Shown here: positions 51,581 to 60,802 of the stretch, piece after piece
How positions within the stretch are numbered: the first letter of the stretch is position 1
Layout of the letters: every line of letters starts with the position of its first letter
From: Glycomyces paridis
GTDB taxonomy: Bacteria > Actinomycetota > Actinomycetes > Mycobacteriales > Micromonosporaceae
Length of the DNA: 64,000 nt
Assembly: GCF_004912155.1 (NCBI RefSeq)
Contig: NZ_STGX01000001.1
Span: forward strand, 314,728 to 378,727
Reading direction: 5' to 3'
Made by a program: the position numbers and the translations under genes
The notes under the pieces: generated by a model
Told to the model about the DNA's origin: nothing
Seen by the model: the letters and a program-made list of their open reading frames with translations, nothing else
Database searches by the model: none

Positions 51581-52387
51581 CTATCCCACGAAGCGGAGGT
51601 CGGTGATCCATCCGGCTGCCACGGCCATGACGTAGAAGTCCGTGAGCGCCAGCGAGGCCAGGGTGATCCAGGCCCACATCATGTGCCGGCCGTTGAGCGC
51701 GCTGGAGATCGTCCACAGCCGGTACCGGACCGGGTGCTTCGAGAAGTGCTTGAGCCGCCCGCCCATGACGTGGCGGCACGAGTGGCACCCGAGCGTGTAG
51801 CACCAGAGCAGCACCACGTTCGCGGTCAGGACCAGGTTGCCCAGGCCGAGGCCGAAGCCGTCGGGGGAGCGGAAGGCCAGGATCGCGTCGTAGGTGTTGA
51901 TGAGCGAGATCGCCACGGCGAGATAGAAGAAGTACCGGTGCAGGTTCTGGCCGATGAGCGGGAAGCGAGTCTCGCCCGTGTACTTCGCGTGCCCGTCGGG
52001 GACGGCGCAGGCGGGCGGGGAGAGCCAGAACGACCGGTAGTAGGCCTTGCGGTAGTAGTAGCAGGTGAGCCGGAAGGCCAGGAGGAACGGCAGGCTCAGC
52101 GCCGCGTACGGCAGGAGCGGGTGGTCGGGCAGGAACCGTCCGAAGTGGGCGGAGTCGGGGACGCAGCCGTCGGAGACGCACGGGGAGTAGAACGGCGTCA
52201 GGTAGTGGTAGTCCGCCACCCAGTAGTCGCCCTGGTAGAAGACCCGGAAGGTCGCGTAGGCGACCCAGGCGGTGATGCCCAGGACCGTCAGGATCGGCCC
52301 CCGCCGCCAGTTGTCGATCCGCAGGTTCCGCGCCTTGATCGCGGCTCTCGGCGATCGCGTGACGGCAGGTTCGTCTGTTGTGGTCAT
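51581..52387 (-). CDS. sdhC: Succinate dehydrogenase large membrane anchor (Sdh1-type)
   Basis: 268 residues from the ATG at 52387. About five transmembrane helices (LTVLGITAWVAYATFRVFY, LLPYAALSLPFLLAFRLTCY, NLHRYFFYLAVAISLINTYD, LVLTANVVLLWCYTLGCHSC, MWAWITLASLALTDFYVMAV), a Cys-rich loop (YSPCVSDGCVPD) and His residues suited to heme or quinone binding (GQNLHRYFF, CHSCRHVMGG). It resembles the single-polypeptide anchor of mycobacterial Sdh1, so the enzyme probably reduces menaquinone. First gene of the operon. Confidence 0.9.
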   Translation of the reverse strand: MTTTDEPAVTRSPRAAIKARNLRIDNWRRGPILTVLGITAWVAYATFRVFYQGDYWVADYHYLTPFYSPCVSDGCVPDSAHFGRFLPDHPLLPYAALSLPFLLAFRLTCYYYRKAYYRSFWLSPPACAVPDGHAKYTGETRFPLIGQNLHRYFFYLAVAISLINTYDAILAFRSPDGFGLGLGNLVLTANVVLLWCYTLGCHSCRHVMGGRLKHFSKHPVRYRLWTISSALNGRHMMWAWITLASLALTDFYVMAVAAGWITDLRFVG

Positions 52388-52621
52388 GGCGCCCCTTCGC
52401 GCGGCTCTCCCTCGGACCGGAGCCCGTTCGCTTGTGCCGGGCCTGGGCCCGTCAGCGCAGAATAGCCCCACGAATACGACCTGGAACCATGGGGTGCATC
52501 ACAATCGCGAGCATTCTTCTTGGTGTGACGGTAGATTCCTAAGATTCATCAGAGTGGTCCATTGCGTCCGGTGGGTCGCGAGTGGCGCCAGTGGCCCGCC
52601 CGCGCGGCTACGCTGGGCCGC

Positions 52622-53548
52622 ATGAGCGCACGCGGCACCCGCCCACCCGTCACCCCCCGACACCCGGAACGGGGCGAACGCTCCCTCCTCTTCGTCCACG
52701 CCCACCCCGACGACGAGACCGTGGGCACCGGCGCGACCCTCGCCCACTACGCCGCCCGCCCCGACGTCCACCTGACCGTGGTCACCTGCACCCTCGGCGA
52801 AGAGGGCGAGGTCCGCGTCCCCGCCCTCGAAGGGCTCGCCGCCGCCGAGGCCGACCAGCTCGGCGGCTACCGGTACTGGGAGTACCGCCAGGCCACCGCC
52901 GCGCTCGGCGTCGCCGACACCCACTTCCTCGGCGGCGTCGGCCGCTGGAGGGACTCGGGCATGATGGGCACCCCCGCCAACGACCACCCTCGCGCCTTCT
53001 GGGGCGCCGACCTCGACGAAGCCGCCGCCGACCTCGTCGCCGTCCTGCGCGACCGCGCCCCCCGCGTCCTCGTCACCTACGACCCCGACGGCTTCTACGG
53101 CCACCCCGACCACATCCAGGCGCACCGCGTCGCCATGCGCGCCTGCGACCTCGCCGCCGACCCCGACTGGCGCCCCGACCTCGGCCCCGCCCACGAGGTG
53201 CGCAAGATCTACTGGACCACCATGCCCCGCAGCATCATCGAAGCCCAGTTCGACGCGTTCGCCAGCGCCCCCGACAACCCCTTCGCGGGCGTCGCGAGCG
53301 CCGCCGACCTGCCCTTCGGCGTCCCCGACGACCAGATCGACGCCGCGATCACCGCCGACGACGCCGCCACCGCCCGCAAGCGGGCCGCTATGGCCGCCTA
53401 CGCCACCCAGATCGCCCCCGGCGACTGGCTCGACATGCTCGGCGACAAGCTCGGCGCCGACGCCCTCGCCGCCGAGCACTACCGCCTCGTCCGAGGCGAG
53501 CGCGGCCCCGTCGACGACCGCGGCTGGGAGACCGACCTCCTCGCCTGA
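52622..53548 (+). CDS. mshB: N-acetyl-glucosaminyl-inositol deacetylase, mycothiol biosynthesis
   Basis: 308 residues. LmbE-like Zn deacetylase: AHPDDE at residues 27-32 followed by [16 protein letters not shown], and HPDH at 161-164 ([20 protein letters not shown]). MshB removes acetate from GlcNAc-inositol in the mycothiol pathway. The sequence [20 protein letters not shown] favours MshB over the related conjugate amidase Mca, but discrimination is not absolute. A 13-bp tandem array follows the stop. Confidence 0.92.
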   Translation: MSARGTRPPVTPRHPERGERSLLFVHAHPDDETVGTGATLAHYAARPDVHLTVVTCTLGEEGEVRVPALEGLAAAEADQLGGYRYWEYRQATAALGVADTHFLGGVGRWRDSGMMGTPANDHPRAFWGADLDEAAADLVAVLRDRAPRVLVTYDPDGFYGHPDHIQAHRVAMRACDLAADPDWRPDLGPAHEVRKIYWTTMPRSIIEAQFDAFASAPDNPFAGVASAADLPFGVPDDQIDAAITADDAATARKRAAMAAYATQIAPGDWLDMLGDKLGADALAAEHYRLVRGERGPVDDRGWETDLLA

Positions 53549-53552
53549 CAGT

Positions 53553-53670
53553 CCCTTTCAACCATCCCTTTCAACCATCCTTTTCGACCGCCCCTTTCAA
53601 CTGCCTCTCTTGGACCGCCCCTTTCGACCGTCCCGGCGGACCGTCCCTCTCAACCGTCCCTCCCAACCGT
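53553..53670. repeat. Degenerate tandem array of a 13-bp unit (9 copies)
   Basis: Units resemble CCCTTTCAACCAT, CCCTTTCGACCGT and CCCTCTCAACCGT; nine in a row (one is 14 bases) fill the space between the mshB stop and the MgtC-like promoter. Divergence between units shows the array is older than the perfect octamer and heptamer arrays. Confidence 0.85.
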
Positions 53671-53707
53671 GATTCGGACCCCGCCCGAACGGGTAGCCTC
53701 TGCGGCC

Positions 53708-54394
53708 ATGGACCAGCTACTCGAACAGCTCGCCCCGCTCGGGCTCGCGCTCCTGCTCGGCCTCCTCATCGGCGCTGAACGCGAATGGCAGGGCAAGCCA
53801 GCGGGGATGCGCACGCACGCGCTCATCGCAGTCGGCGCCGCACTGTTCGTCCTCGTCGGGCGATACGGCTTCGCCGAGGTACCGGCGGGCACCCCCGGCG
53901 TCGACCCCGCGCGCATCGCCGCGCAGGTGGTCACCGGGGTCGGCTTCCTCGGCGCGGGGGTCATCTTCTTCCGCCGGAACCTCGTCTACGGCATGACCAC
54001 GGCCGCCTCGATCTGGTCGGTCACCGCCATCGCGATCGCGTGCGCCGCCGGCCTGCCGTGGGCCGCGGTCGCCGTCACCGCCGCCCACCTGCTCGTCGTC
54101 GCCGGCCTCGCCCCCGTCGAGGACTGGATCGCCCGCCATGCCAAGCACACCGGCCGCCTTCACCTGCGCTACTCCACCTCCGAAGGCCTCGCGGCGGCGC
54201 TGGCGTTGTGCACGGCGAAGGGCTTCACGGTGGTCGAGATCGAGAGTGAGGACGGCGACGGCGACGAGCGGAGCACCGCGATCACCCTCGCGGGCCGCGG
54301 CTCGGTCCGCGAGCTCACCTCGACCCTCAACGAGGAGGAGGGCGTGGTCGCTGCGACCTTCCGCGAAGAGGACACCTCGACGGGAGGCATGTGA
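53708..54394 (+). CDS. MgtC/SapB-family membrane protein
   Basis: 228 residues. Five transmembrane helices with the family core LGLALLLGLLIGAEREWQGK (Glu-Arg pair), AGMRTHALIAVGAALF, VVTGVGFLGAGVIFFRRNLV and YGMTTAASIWSVTAIAIACA, then a cytosolic ACT-like C-terminal domain (RLHLRYSTSEGLAAALAL onward). MgtC proteins act in magnesium limitation and regulate F-type ATP synthase in pathogens; the role here is not evident. Confidence 0.92.
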   Translation: MDQLLEQLAPLGLALLLGLLIGAEREWQGKPAGMRTHALIAVGAALFVLVGRYGFAEVPAGTPGVDPARIAAQVVTGVGFLGAGVIFFRRNLVYGMTTAASIWSVTAIAIACAAGLPWAAVAVTAAHLLVVAGLAPVEDWIARHAKHTGRLHLRYSTSEGLAAALALCTAKGFTVVEIESEDGDGDERSTAITLAGRGSVRELTSTLNEEEGVVAATFREEDTSTGGM

Positions 54395-54495
54395 GTCCGG
54401 GAATTGCCACCAACGGTGCAACCGAGGGCGGCCGAACCCGTCGCCCTGGCGGTGGGGGAGTGGCGCTGTAGGCCGCTGAACTGGGGGAAGAGAGC

Positions 54496-54568
54496 GCCTC
54501 AGGCAGGATTCGAACCTGCGACCATCGGATTAGAAGTCCGGTGCTCTATCCAGCTGAGCTACTGAGGC
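54496..54568 (-). tRNA. tRNA-Arg (anticodon UCU)
   Basis: 73-nt cloverleaf on the minus strand. The GCCTCAG/CTGAGGC acceptor stem, GCTC/GAGC D-stem, anticodon loop CTTCTAA with anticodon TCT, and GCAGG-TTCGAAT-CCTGC T-arm all fit. The first anticodon-stem pair is mismatched. The 3' CCA is not encoded. It reads the rare AGA codon. Confidence 0.96.
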
Positions 54569-55106
54569 TCGGCGGGGTCGCACACGGCGCCGCGCCAGCG
54601 CAAGGATACCCGGCGGCCGGTGGCGGGGGAACACGGTGGTGCGGGTGGGGACGCCGGAGCGGGGAGTGGGCGTGCGGAGGTAAGCGCGGTCATTTCGGAA
54701 TGGGGCGTGCGGCGATCTTGTGTGAATGCGGCGGACGCTCGATTGCGGAGGATGCGCGGGGCCGGTGGCGGGGGTTCGGCCCGGTCGCGGACACGGATGC
54801 GGGGCGTCGCAAGAACACCCCAAACGATTCTCCGCGACGCCCCGGAATTGCTGACCCGTATCAATCAGTAGTCGTTGAACGCTCAAGTGTCAAGCGGCAC
54901 ACCGGTTGTTGACGCCGATTCGTTATCTTGCCCTATGTGGGCGGCAATGCCCGCTATGCGGCCGGGTCCGAGCGGACGTTCCGTGCGCCCCTCGGCACGC
55001 GCCGCCCCCGGGCCCCGGCCCCCGCTCCGGAGCGGGCGTTCTCGCGAGTCCCGCCGCTGGCGTGAGCGTGCCACACTTGCACCAGAGCCAACCGTGAGGA
55101 GCGGGC
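54569..55106. other. Intergenic region upstream of the M48 protease
   Basis: 538 bases between the tRNA start and the protease start. It should contain the tRNA promoter (minus strand) and the protease promoter. There is a lower-G+C patch at about 54820-54960. No credible ORF or structured RNA seen. Confidence 0.55.
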
Positions 55107-56144
55107 ATGAGCGACGAGCATCCGACAGCGGACGACGACACCGCGCCCGAGGCGGGCGGCGGCGAAGGCGGCCCGGTCGAGGTCCGGGAGTCCTCGCGCG
55201 ACGCGGTCCTGCTGCGCGGCATATCGACCCGCGCCTGGGAGCACCCCGCCGACCGGGGCGCCCTGGTGGCCCTGCGGGAGCTGCGCGGCTTCGACATCGT
55301 CATGCGAAAGCTCTCGAGCGTCCTCTCCGAGCGCGCGCTGCGGCTGAGCTTCCTCGGCTCCTCGATCCGCGTCGACCGCCACCAGTACGCGCGCGTCCAC
55401 GAGGCCTACCTCTCGGTGGGCGCGGTCCTCGACGCCGCCGAGCTCCCCGACCTGTACGTCACCCGCAACCCCGACCTCGGCGGCATGTGCGTGGGCATCG
55501 ACAAGCCGATCATCGCGATCAACTCGGGCTCGGTGGAGCTGCTCGACGACGCCGAGCTGCGGTTCCTGCTCGCGCACGAGCTGGGCCACGCCCTCTCCGG
55601 GCACGGCCTGTACCGGACCATGCTCATGGTCCTGCTGCGCCTGACCACCTCCGTCGCGTGGATTCCGGTCGGCGTGGTGGGCCTGCGCGTCATCACCGCC
55701 GCGCTCTACGAGTGGAGCCGCAAGTCCGAGCTCTCGGCCGACCGGGCCGGGGCGCTCGCCGTCCAGGACCCGGCCGCGGCCGTGCGCGTCATGGCGAAGC
55801 TCGCCGGCGGCGGCGACCTGCGGGACGTCGACACCGCCGCGTTCCTGGAGCAGGCCAAGGAGTTCGAGACCGGCGGCGACCTGCGCGACAGCTTCCTCAA
55901 GCTCATGCTCCTCGAACAGCGCAGCCACGACTTCGCGGTCGCCCGCGCCGCGACCCTGAAGACCTGGATCGACGACGGCGAGTACCGCGAGTACCTCTCC
56001 GGGGGCTACCCGCGCCGCGACGCCGACGGGGACGCCTCGATCTCCGCGGAGGCCAAGGCCGCCGCGAAGTCCTACAAGGACCTGTTCGAGACCTCGGGCG
56101 ACCCGCTCGCGAAGCTCCTGCGCCGCTTCCGCGACGGCCTCTGA
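55107..56144 (+). CDS. M48-family zinc metalloprotease
   Basis: 345 residues. Zinc motif HELGH (FLLAHELGHALSGHGLYRTM) with the third ligand Glu in SRKSELSADRAGALAVQDP: a complete gluzincin site. A hydrophobic stretch (VLLRLTTSVAWIPVGVVGLR) follows the active site. The N-terminal 30 residues are acidic and disordered. It is related to HtpX-like proteases, but with one or two membrane-associated helices. Substrates unknown; a membrane-protein quality-control role is typical. Confidence 0.9.
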   Translation: MSDEHPTADDDTAPEAGGGEGGPVEVRESSRDAVLLRGISTRAWEHPADRGALVALRELRGFDIVMRKLSSVLSERALRLSFLGSSIRVDRHQYARVHEAYLSVGAVLDAAELPDLYVTRNPDLGGMCVGIDKPIIAINSGSVELLDDAELRFLLAHELGHALSGHGLYRTMLMVLLRLTTSVAWIPVGVVGLRVITAALYEWSRKSELSADRAGALAVQDPAAAVRVMAKLAGGGDLRDVDTAAFLEQAKEFETGGDLRDSFLKLMLLEQRSHDFAVARAATLKTWIDDGEYREYLSGGYPRRDADGDASISAEAKAAAKSYKDLFETSGDPLAKLLRRFRDGL

Positions 56145-56154
56145 GACCTGTGGA

Positions 56155-56194
56155 GCGAAGCGGGGCCCGGCGCACTTGCCGGGCCCCGCTTCGC
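56155..56194. terminator. 17-bp perfect terminator hairpin
   Basis: GCGAAGCGGGGCCCGGC, loop gcactt, GCCGGGCCCCGCTTCGC, between the convergent M48 and M20 peptidase genes. Confidence 0.9.
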
Positions 56195-56201
56195 GTCTTC
56201 G

Positions 56202-57542
56202 CTAGCGTTTGAGCTTCTCCAGCAGTAGCGCCTCGGCCACGCAGACGCGCTCGAACATCGCGATGTCGAGGGACTCGTTGGGGCCGTGCGGGTTCGAGTA
56301 CTGGTCCTCGACGCCGGTGACGAGGATCGCCGCCTCGGGGAACAGCTCCTGGAAGGTCGCGATCATCGGGATCGAGCCGCCGACGCCGATCTCGACCGGC
56401 TCGGTGCCGTCCCACGCCTCGGCGAAGGCCGCGCGGGCCGCGTCGAAGGAGGGCCCGGTCGCGTCGATCGCGCACGGGTCGCCGAGGCCGCCCTCGGGGG
56501 TGACGGTGACGGTCGCGCCCCAGGGCGCGTTGGCCGCGACGTGCGCGCGCACCGCCTTGAGCGCGTTCTCGGCGGAGTCCCCGGCCGCGAGCCGGAACGA
56601 GACCTTCGCGCGCGCGCTGGGCTGCAAGGCGTTCGCGGACTCGGCGGCGCCGGGCGCGTCGATGCCCAGGACGGTGGCGGTCGGCTTCGACCACAGGCGC
56701 TCGGTGAGGCGGCCGGTGCCGATGAACTCGGTGCCCGGGAGCATCCCGGCCTCGTGGCGCAGCGCGGCCTCGTCGTAGTCGAGGTCGGCGCTGCGGCCGG
56801 TGACCAGGCCTTCGACGGCGACGTCCCCGGCGTCGTCGTGCAGGGTCGCCACCAGGCGCGCGAGGGCGGTCAGCGCGTCGGGCACCGGCCCGCCGAACAG
56901 GCCCGAGTGCACCGCGCCCTTGAGGACGGCGACCTCGACGTAGACGTTGATCACCCCGCGCAGCGTGGTGGTCAGGGCCGGGACCTCGGTCTTCCAGTTC
57001 GTGGAGTCGGCGATGACGACGACGTCGGCGGCCAGGAGGTCGCGGTGCTCGCGCAGCAGGCCCTCCAGGGTCGGGGAGCCGAACTCCTCCTCGCCCTCGA
57101 TGAGCAGCTTCACGCCGACCGGCGGGCGGCCGCCGTGGGCGCGGAGCGCGGCCACGTGCGCCATGACGCCCGCCTTGTCGTCGGCGACGCCGCGGCCGTA
57201 CAGCCGCCCGTCCTTCTCGACCACGGTGAACGGGTCGTCCTGGTCCCATAGGGAGAGGTCGCCGACCGGCTGCACGTCCTGGTGGGCGTACAGCAGGACC
57301 GTCGGCTGCCCTTCGGGGGCCGGGAAGTGCGCGTACACGCTCGGTTGCCCGCCGCCGTGGCGCAGCTGCCTCGCCTCGGCGGCCCCGGCGTCCTCCAGGA
57401 GTCGCTGGACGGCGTCGGCGCCCCTGCGGGCCGGATCGTGGTCGAGTCCGTCGAAGGCGATCGCCGGGATCGTGACGAGGGCCTCCAGATCGGCGCGCAC
57501 TCCGGGCATGGCGGCGCGCACCGCATTCACAACATCGCTCAT
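56202..57542 (-). CDS. M20-family dipeptidase
   Basis: 446 residues. Zinc sites: VLLYAHQDVQPVGDLSLWDQ (His, Asp), RGVADDKAGVMAHVAAL (bridging Asp), LIEGEEEFGSPTLEGLL (catalytic Glu and ligand Glu), DSTNWKTEVPALTTTLRGVI, and the terminal His in NPHGPNESLDIAMFERVCVA. The dimerisation domain (about 190-330) includes HSGLFGGPVPDALTALARLV. Cleaves dipeptides or related amides; the cytosolic nonspecific dipeptidase (CNDP-like) branch fits best. Confidence 0.94.
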   Translation of the reverse strand: MSDVVNAVRAAMPGVRADLEALVTIPAIAFDGLDHDPARRGADAVQRLLEDAGAAEARQLRHGGGQPSVYAHFPAPEGQPTVLLYAHQDVQPVGDLSLWDQDDPFTVVEKDGRLYGRGVADDKAGVMAHVAALRAHGGRPPVGVKLLIEGEEEFGSPTLEGLLREHRDLLAADVVVIADSTNWKTEVPALTTTLRGVINVYVEVAVLKGAVHSGLFGGPVPDALTALARLVATLHDDAGDVAVEGLVTGRSADLDYDEAALRHEAGMLPGTEFIGTGRLTERLWSKPTATVLGIDAPGAAESANALQPSARAKVSFRLAAGDSAENALKAVRAHVAANAPWGATVTVTPEGGLGDPCAIDATGPSFDAARAAFAEAWDGTEPVEIGVGGSIPMIATFQELFPEAAILVTGVEDQYSNPHGPNESLDIAMFERVCVAEALLLEKLKR

Positions 57543-57581
57543 GGGGCGCAAGTCTAGGTGCCGTCTAGACTCGGCGGCGTG

Positions 57582-58415
57582 ATGGAGCGATACAGGTTCG
57601 TCCTCGCCCCGCGCTGGGTCGGGCTGACGCTGGCGGGCGCGGTCGTGATGGTCGTGTGCGTGCTGCTCTCGGACTGGCAGTGGGGCCGGGCGGTCGAACG
57701 GGCCGCGGCGAACGAGGTCATCGAGTCGGGCGGCGAGGCCGTCCCGCTCGACGCGACGCTCCCGGCCGGGGCGCCCCTGGCCGACGAGGACCGCTGGACG
57801 CTCGTGGAGGCCGTCGGCGTCTACGACTCCGGCGCCGAGATCGTGCTGCGGGCCCAGACGAACAACGGCGTCAACGGCTTCGAGATCGTCACCCCGCTGG
57901 TCCTGGAGGACGGCACCGCGCTCCTGGTCGACCGCGGCTTCATCGCCTCCGAGGGCACCGGCAGCGTCCCCGACTACCCCGCCGCCCCCGCCGGCGAGGT
58001 CACCGTGACCGGCCGCGTCTACGAGTCCGAGCCCGAAGGCGGCTCGGTCAGCGAGGTCGACGGCCACCTGGAGTCGCGCCGCCTCAGCCTCCCGATGTTC
58101 GAGGACCGCCTCGGCTACGAGCTGCGCGGCGCCTGGATCGCCGACACCGAGCCCGCCGAGGGCCTCACCGCCCTGGAGACGCCCTCCTTCAAGGACTGGC
58201 AGAACTACTCCTACGCCGGGCAGTGGCTGCTCTTCGCGCTCCTGGTGCCGCTCGGCTGGGTCGCGCTCGCGCGCCGCGAGCGCCGCGACCTCGACGCCGC
58301 CTTGGAAGCCGGCCCGGACACCGAAGCGGCCCCGTCGGAAGCCGACGAGGCCGCTGCACCGGACGCGCCGGTCAGTCCTTCCCCTCGAACTGGATCTGTC
58401 TCGACGGAGCGTTGA
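57582..58415 (+). CDS. SURF1-family cytochrome oxidase assembly protein
   Basis: 277 residues. Two transmembrane helices (PRWVGLTLAGAVVMVVCVLL at the start, AGQWLLFALLVPLGWVALAR near the end) flank an extracytoplasmic domain with VLRAQTNNGVNGFEIVTPLV, LVDRGFIASEGT and a final FKDWQNYSYAGQWLLFAL, the SURF1 signature. It assists heme a insertion into aa3-type oxidase. The last 45 residues are Glu/Ala/Pro-rich and overlap the convergent PBP gene by 44 bases. The GTG immediately before the ATG is also possible. Confidence 0.9.
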   Translation: MERYRFVLAPRWVGLTLAGAVVMVVCVLLSDWQWGRAVERAAANEVIESGGEAVPLDATLPAGAPLADEDRWTLVEAVGVYDSGAEIVLRAQTNNGVNGFEIVTPLVLEDGTALLVDRGFIASEGTGSVPDYPAAPAGEVTVTGRVYESEPEGGSVSEVDGHLESRRLSLPMFEDRLGYELRGAWIADTEPAEGLTALETPSFKDWQNYSYAGQWLLFALLVPLGWVALARRERRDLDAALEAGPDTEAAPSEADEAAAPDAPVSPSPRTGSVSTER

Positions 58416-60549
58416 ACTGCTCCACCGGCACTCCTTCGAGGGCCTCCCTGAATATCTTCCCGACCGTCTCCTTCGAGGTCGAGGTGTTCCCCTTGCCCAC
58501 CGAGTTGAAGATGTAGTCCGGGTCGGCCATGAAGGCGCCGATCGTCATCTGCGGCGTGTAGCCGAGGAACCACGAGGCCCGGTCGTTGTCGGTGGTGCCG
58601 GACTTGCCCGCGATCGGCCGCCCGGCGAGCTGGCCGACCACCGGCGAGGTGCCCCAGGGCCCGCACTGCGCCCCCTTGCGGGCCGTACCGGTCACGCACC
58701 GGCCCGCGTCGGTGGCGGCGCGCGCGACGTCCTCGTCGAGCTCCTGGTGGCAGCGCGGCGAGGCGACGTCGAGCTCCTGGCCGTTCGGGTCGATGATCCG
58801 CAGCGCCGGGATCGGCTCGCAGTACTGGCCCTCGGCCGCGAGCGTGTTGAACACGTTCGTCATCTCGATCGGCTGGACGTCCGAGACGCCGAGCGTGAAC
58901 GGCCCCCAGCCCGAGCGCCGCTCCTCCGAGGCGTAGTACGCGTCGCCCTCCGAACGCCACTGGAGGCCCATCCGCTCGGCCATCTCCACGGCCTTGTCGG
59001 CGCCGACGCGGTCGATGAGCTGCGCGAAGTACGTGTTCACCGACATCCCGAAGCCCGACCACATGTCGCGGTTGCCGGCCATCGAGGCCGAGCCGTTCTT
59101 CGGGCACCAGTTCCCGCCGCACGCGGTCGTGGCGGACACGAAGCTCGTCCTGACCTGGTTGGGGGAGCTGATGTTGTAGTCGAGCGGGTAGCCCGCGTCG
59201 AGCGCGGCGAGCATCGTGAAGACCTTGAACGTCGAACCGGCCTGGTAGCCGCCGGTGTCGCCGCCGCCGAGGACCGGGTTCACCGTGTTCGGGTAGTTGC
59301 CCTTGCGGTCGAAGGACGGGTTCGAGTGCGGGCCGTTGTGGCTCTGGTCGTACGAGAAGACCCGGTTGGCGCCCAGCGCCTTCACGCGCCCGGTGCCCGG
59401 CTCCATGACCACCGCGCCGTGCAGGAGCTTCGACTCCTTGCTCTTGGCCTTGTTCACCGTGTCGTTCGCGATGTCCTGGAGCTCGGGGTCGAGCGTGGTG
59501 ATGACGGTGTACCCGCCCTGGCGCAGCTCCTTCTCCCGCTCGGCCGGGGTCGCCCCGAAGGCGTCCTGCTCGCGCCACCAGCGGCGGAAGTAGTCGCAGA
59601 AGAAGCCGTACTCGGAGGTCGTGCCCTCCACGCCGATGCACGAGTTCGGCGGGTCCGAGACGTCGAGCTCGATCGGCAGGCCCCGGACCTCGGAGACGTC
59701 GCCGTGCGAGAGGTAGTCGATGTCGACCATCCGGTCGAGCACCCAGTTGCGCCGGTCGAGGGCCGCGGTGCCGTCGGCGCTGATCGGGTCGTAGGCCGAG
59801 GGCGCCTGGACGAGCCCGGCGAGCGTGGCCGCCTCCTGCATGTTCAGCTCGGAGGGGTGCTTGGAGAAGTACACCTGAGCGGCGGCGAAGATGCCGTACG
59901 CGTTGTGCCCGAAGTAGGCCTGGTTGAGGTAGCGCTCCAGGATCTCGTCCTTGGAAAGCTGGTCCTCCACGGCCATCGCCAGCCGCGCCTCGGTGACCTT
60001 GCGCGTCGCGGTCTGCTCGGTGGCGGCGATGACCTCGTCGATGGTCTCGGCGTTGAGCTGGAGGGCCCCGCGCACGTACTGCATGGTGATCGTCGAGGCG
60101 CCCTGCTCGACGCCGCCGGAGGAGTTGTTGGCGACGAAGGCGCGCACGATGCCGCGGTAGTCGACGCCGTTGTGCTCGTAGAACCGCGAGTCCTCGGCCG
60201 CGACCATCGCCTGCCGCATGACCGGCGCGACCTCGTCGAGGGTGACGTGGCGGCGGAACTCGTCGTAGAAGAGGCTGATGAGGGTCTCGCCGTCCGCGGC
60301 GTACACGTACGAGGTCAGCGGGGGGTCGGTCTCGGTGACCTCCACCGAGAGCGTGTCGATCGCGTTGAAACCGGCCTTGGCGCTCAGTCCGGCCATCGCC
60401 GCCAGCGGGAACAGCAGGGCCGCTATCGCCAGTCCGGCGAGCAGACTGGTGCGCAGGAGGGCGTACACCCCTTCGGCGGGCGGTCCGGTCTGGTCGCTCC
60501 CGTGTTCGGACAGTCCGGGCACACGGTGCTGGCGGGGTCGATCACGCAT
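58372..60549 (-). CDS. Class A penicillin-binding protein
   Basis: 725 residues. After a short cytoplasmic N-terminus and one transmembrane helix (LLAGLAIAALLFPLAAMAGL), a GT51 transglycosylase domain carries Glu119 in AAEDSRFYEHNGVDYRGI and GASTITMQYVRGALQL. The transpeptidase domain has Ser439-TFK (GSTFKVFTMLAALDAGYP), SVNTYFAQL and KSGTTDNDRASWFLGYTP. It polymerises and crosslinks peptidoglycan outside the membrane. Several Cys in the extracellular part (SCIGVE, FFCDYF, TACGGNWCP) suggest disulfides. No PASTA domain. Overlaps the SURF1 gene tail to tail. Confidence 0.96.
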   Translation of the reverse strand: MRDRPRQHRVPGLSEHGSDQTGPPAEGVYALLRTSLLAGLAIAALLFPLAAMAGLSAKAGFNAIDTLSVEVTETDPPLTSYVYAADGETLISLFYDEFRRHVTLDEVAPVMRQAMVAAEDSRFYEHNGVDYRGIVRAFVANNSSGGVEQGASTITMQYVRGALQLNAETIDEVIAATEQTATRKVTEARLAMAVEDQLSKDEILERYLNQAYFGHNAYGIFAAAQVYFSKHPSELNMQEAATLAGLVQAPSAYDPISADGTAALDRRNWVLDRMVDIDYLSHGDVSEVRGLPIELDVSDPPNSCIGVEGTTSEYGFFCDYFRRWWREQDAFGATPAEREKELRQGGYTVITTLDPELQDIANDTVNKAKSKESKLLHGAVVMEPGTGRVKALGANRVFSYDQSHNGPHSNPSFDRKGNYPNTVNPVLGGGDTGGYQAGSTFKVFTMLAALDAGYPLDYNISSPNQVRTSFVSATTACGGNWCPKNGSASMAGNRDMWSGFGMSVNTYFAQLIDRVGADKAVEMAERMGLQWRSEGDAYYASEERRSGWGPFTLGVSDVQPIEMTNVFNTLAAEGQYCEPIPALRIIDPNGQELDVASPRCHQELDEDVARAATDAGRCVTGTARKGAQCGPWGTSPVVGQLAGRPIAGKSGTTDNDRASWFLGYTPQMTIGAFMADPDYIFNSVGKGNTSTSKETVGKIFREALEGVPVEQFNAPSRQIQFEGKD

Positions 60550-60802
60550 ATATCCAGCCTAGGGCACATGCGGGGCGCCAAGGTGAAAAAACTCACGAGC
60601 CCCGGTAACGCTTTCGCAGTAGAACGGGACGCGACCCGCACTCGCCTCCCGCGCGCCCCAGCGGAAACCGGGATCGGCACCGCGACGGGGCGGCCGGGGC
60701 CCGAACACCGCGTAACATGCTCGCAATCCTCCGGTTAGATGCCCGCGACGATTTCCGCCTACGCTTGGCGACGTATCACTGGGAGTGCTGGAGGAGGCAC
60801 CT

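Noticed and set aside
54496..54568. tRNA-associated integrated element
   Set aside because: No integrase, no duplicated tRNA end and no composition shift flanks the tRNA gene.
60550..60802. Cobalamin-type riboswitch upstream of siroheme synthase
   Set aside because: I looked for a B12-box or similar conserved core and found none.
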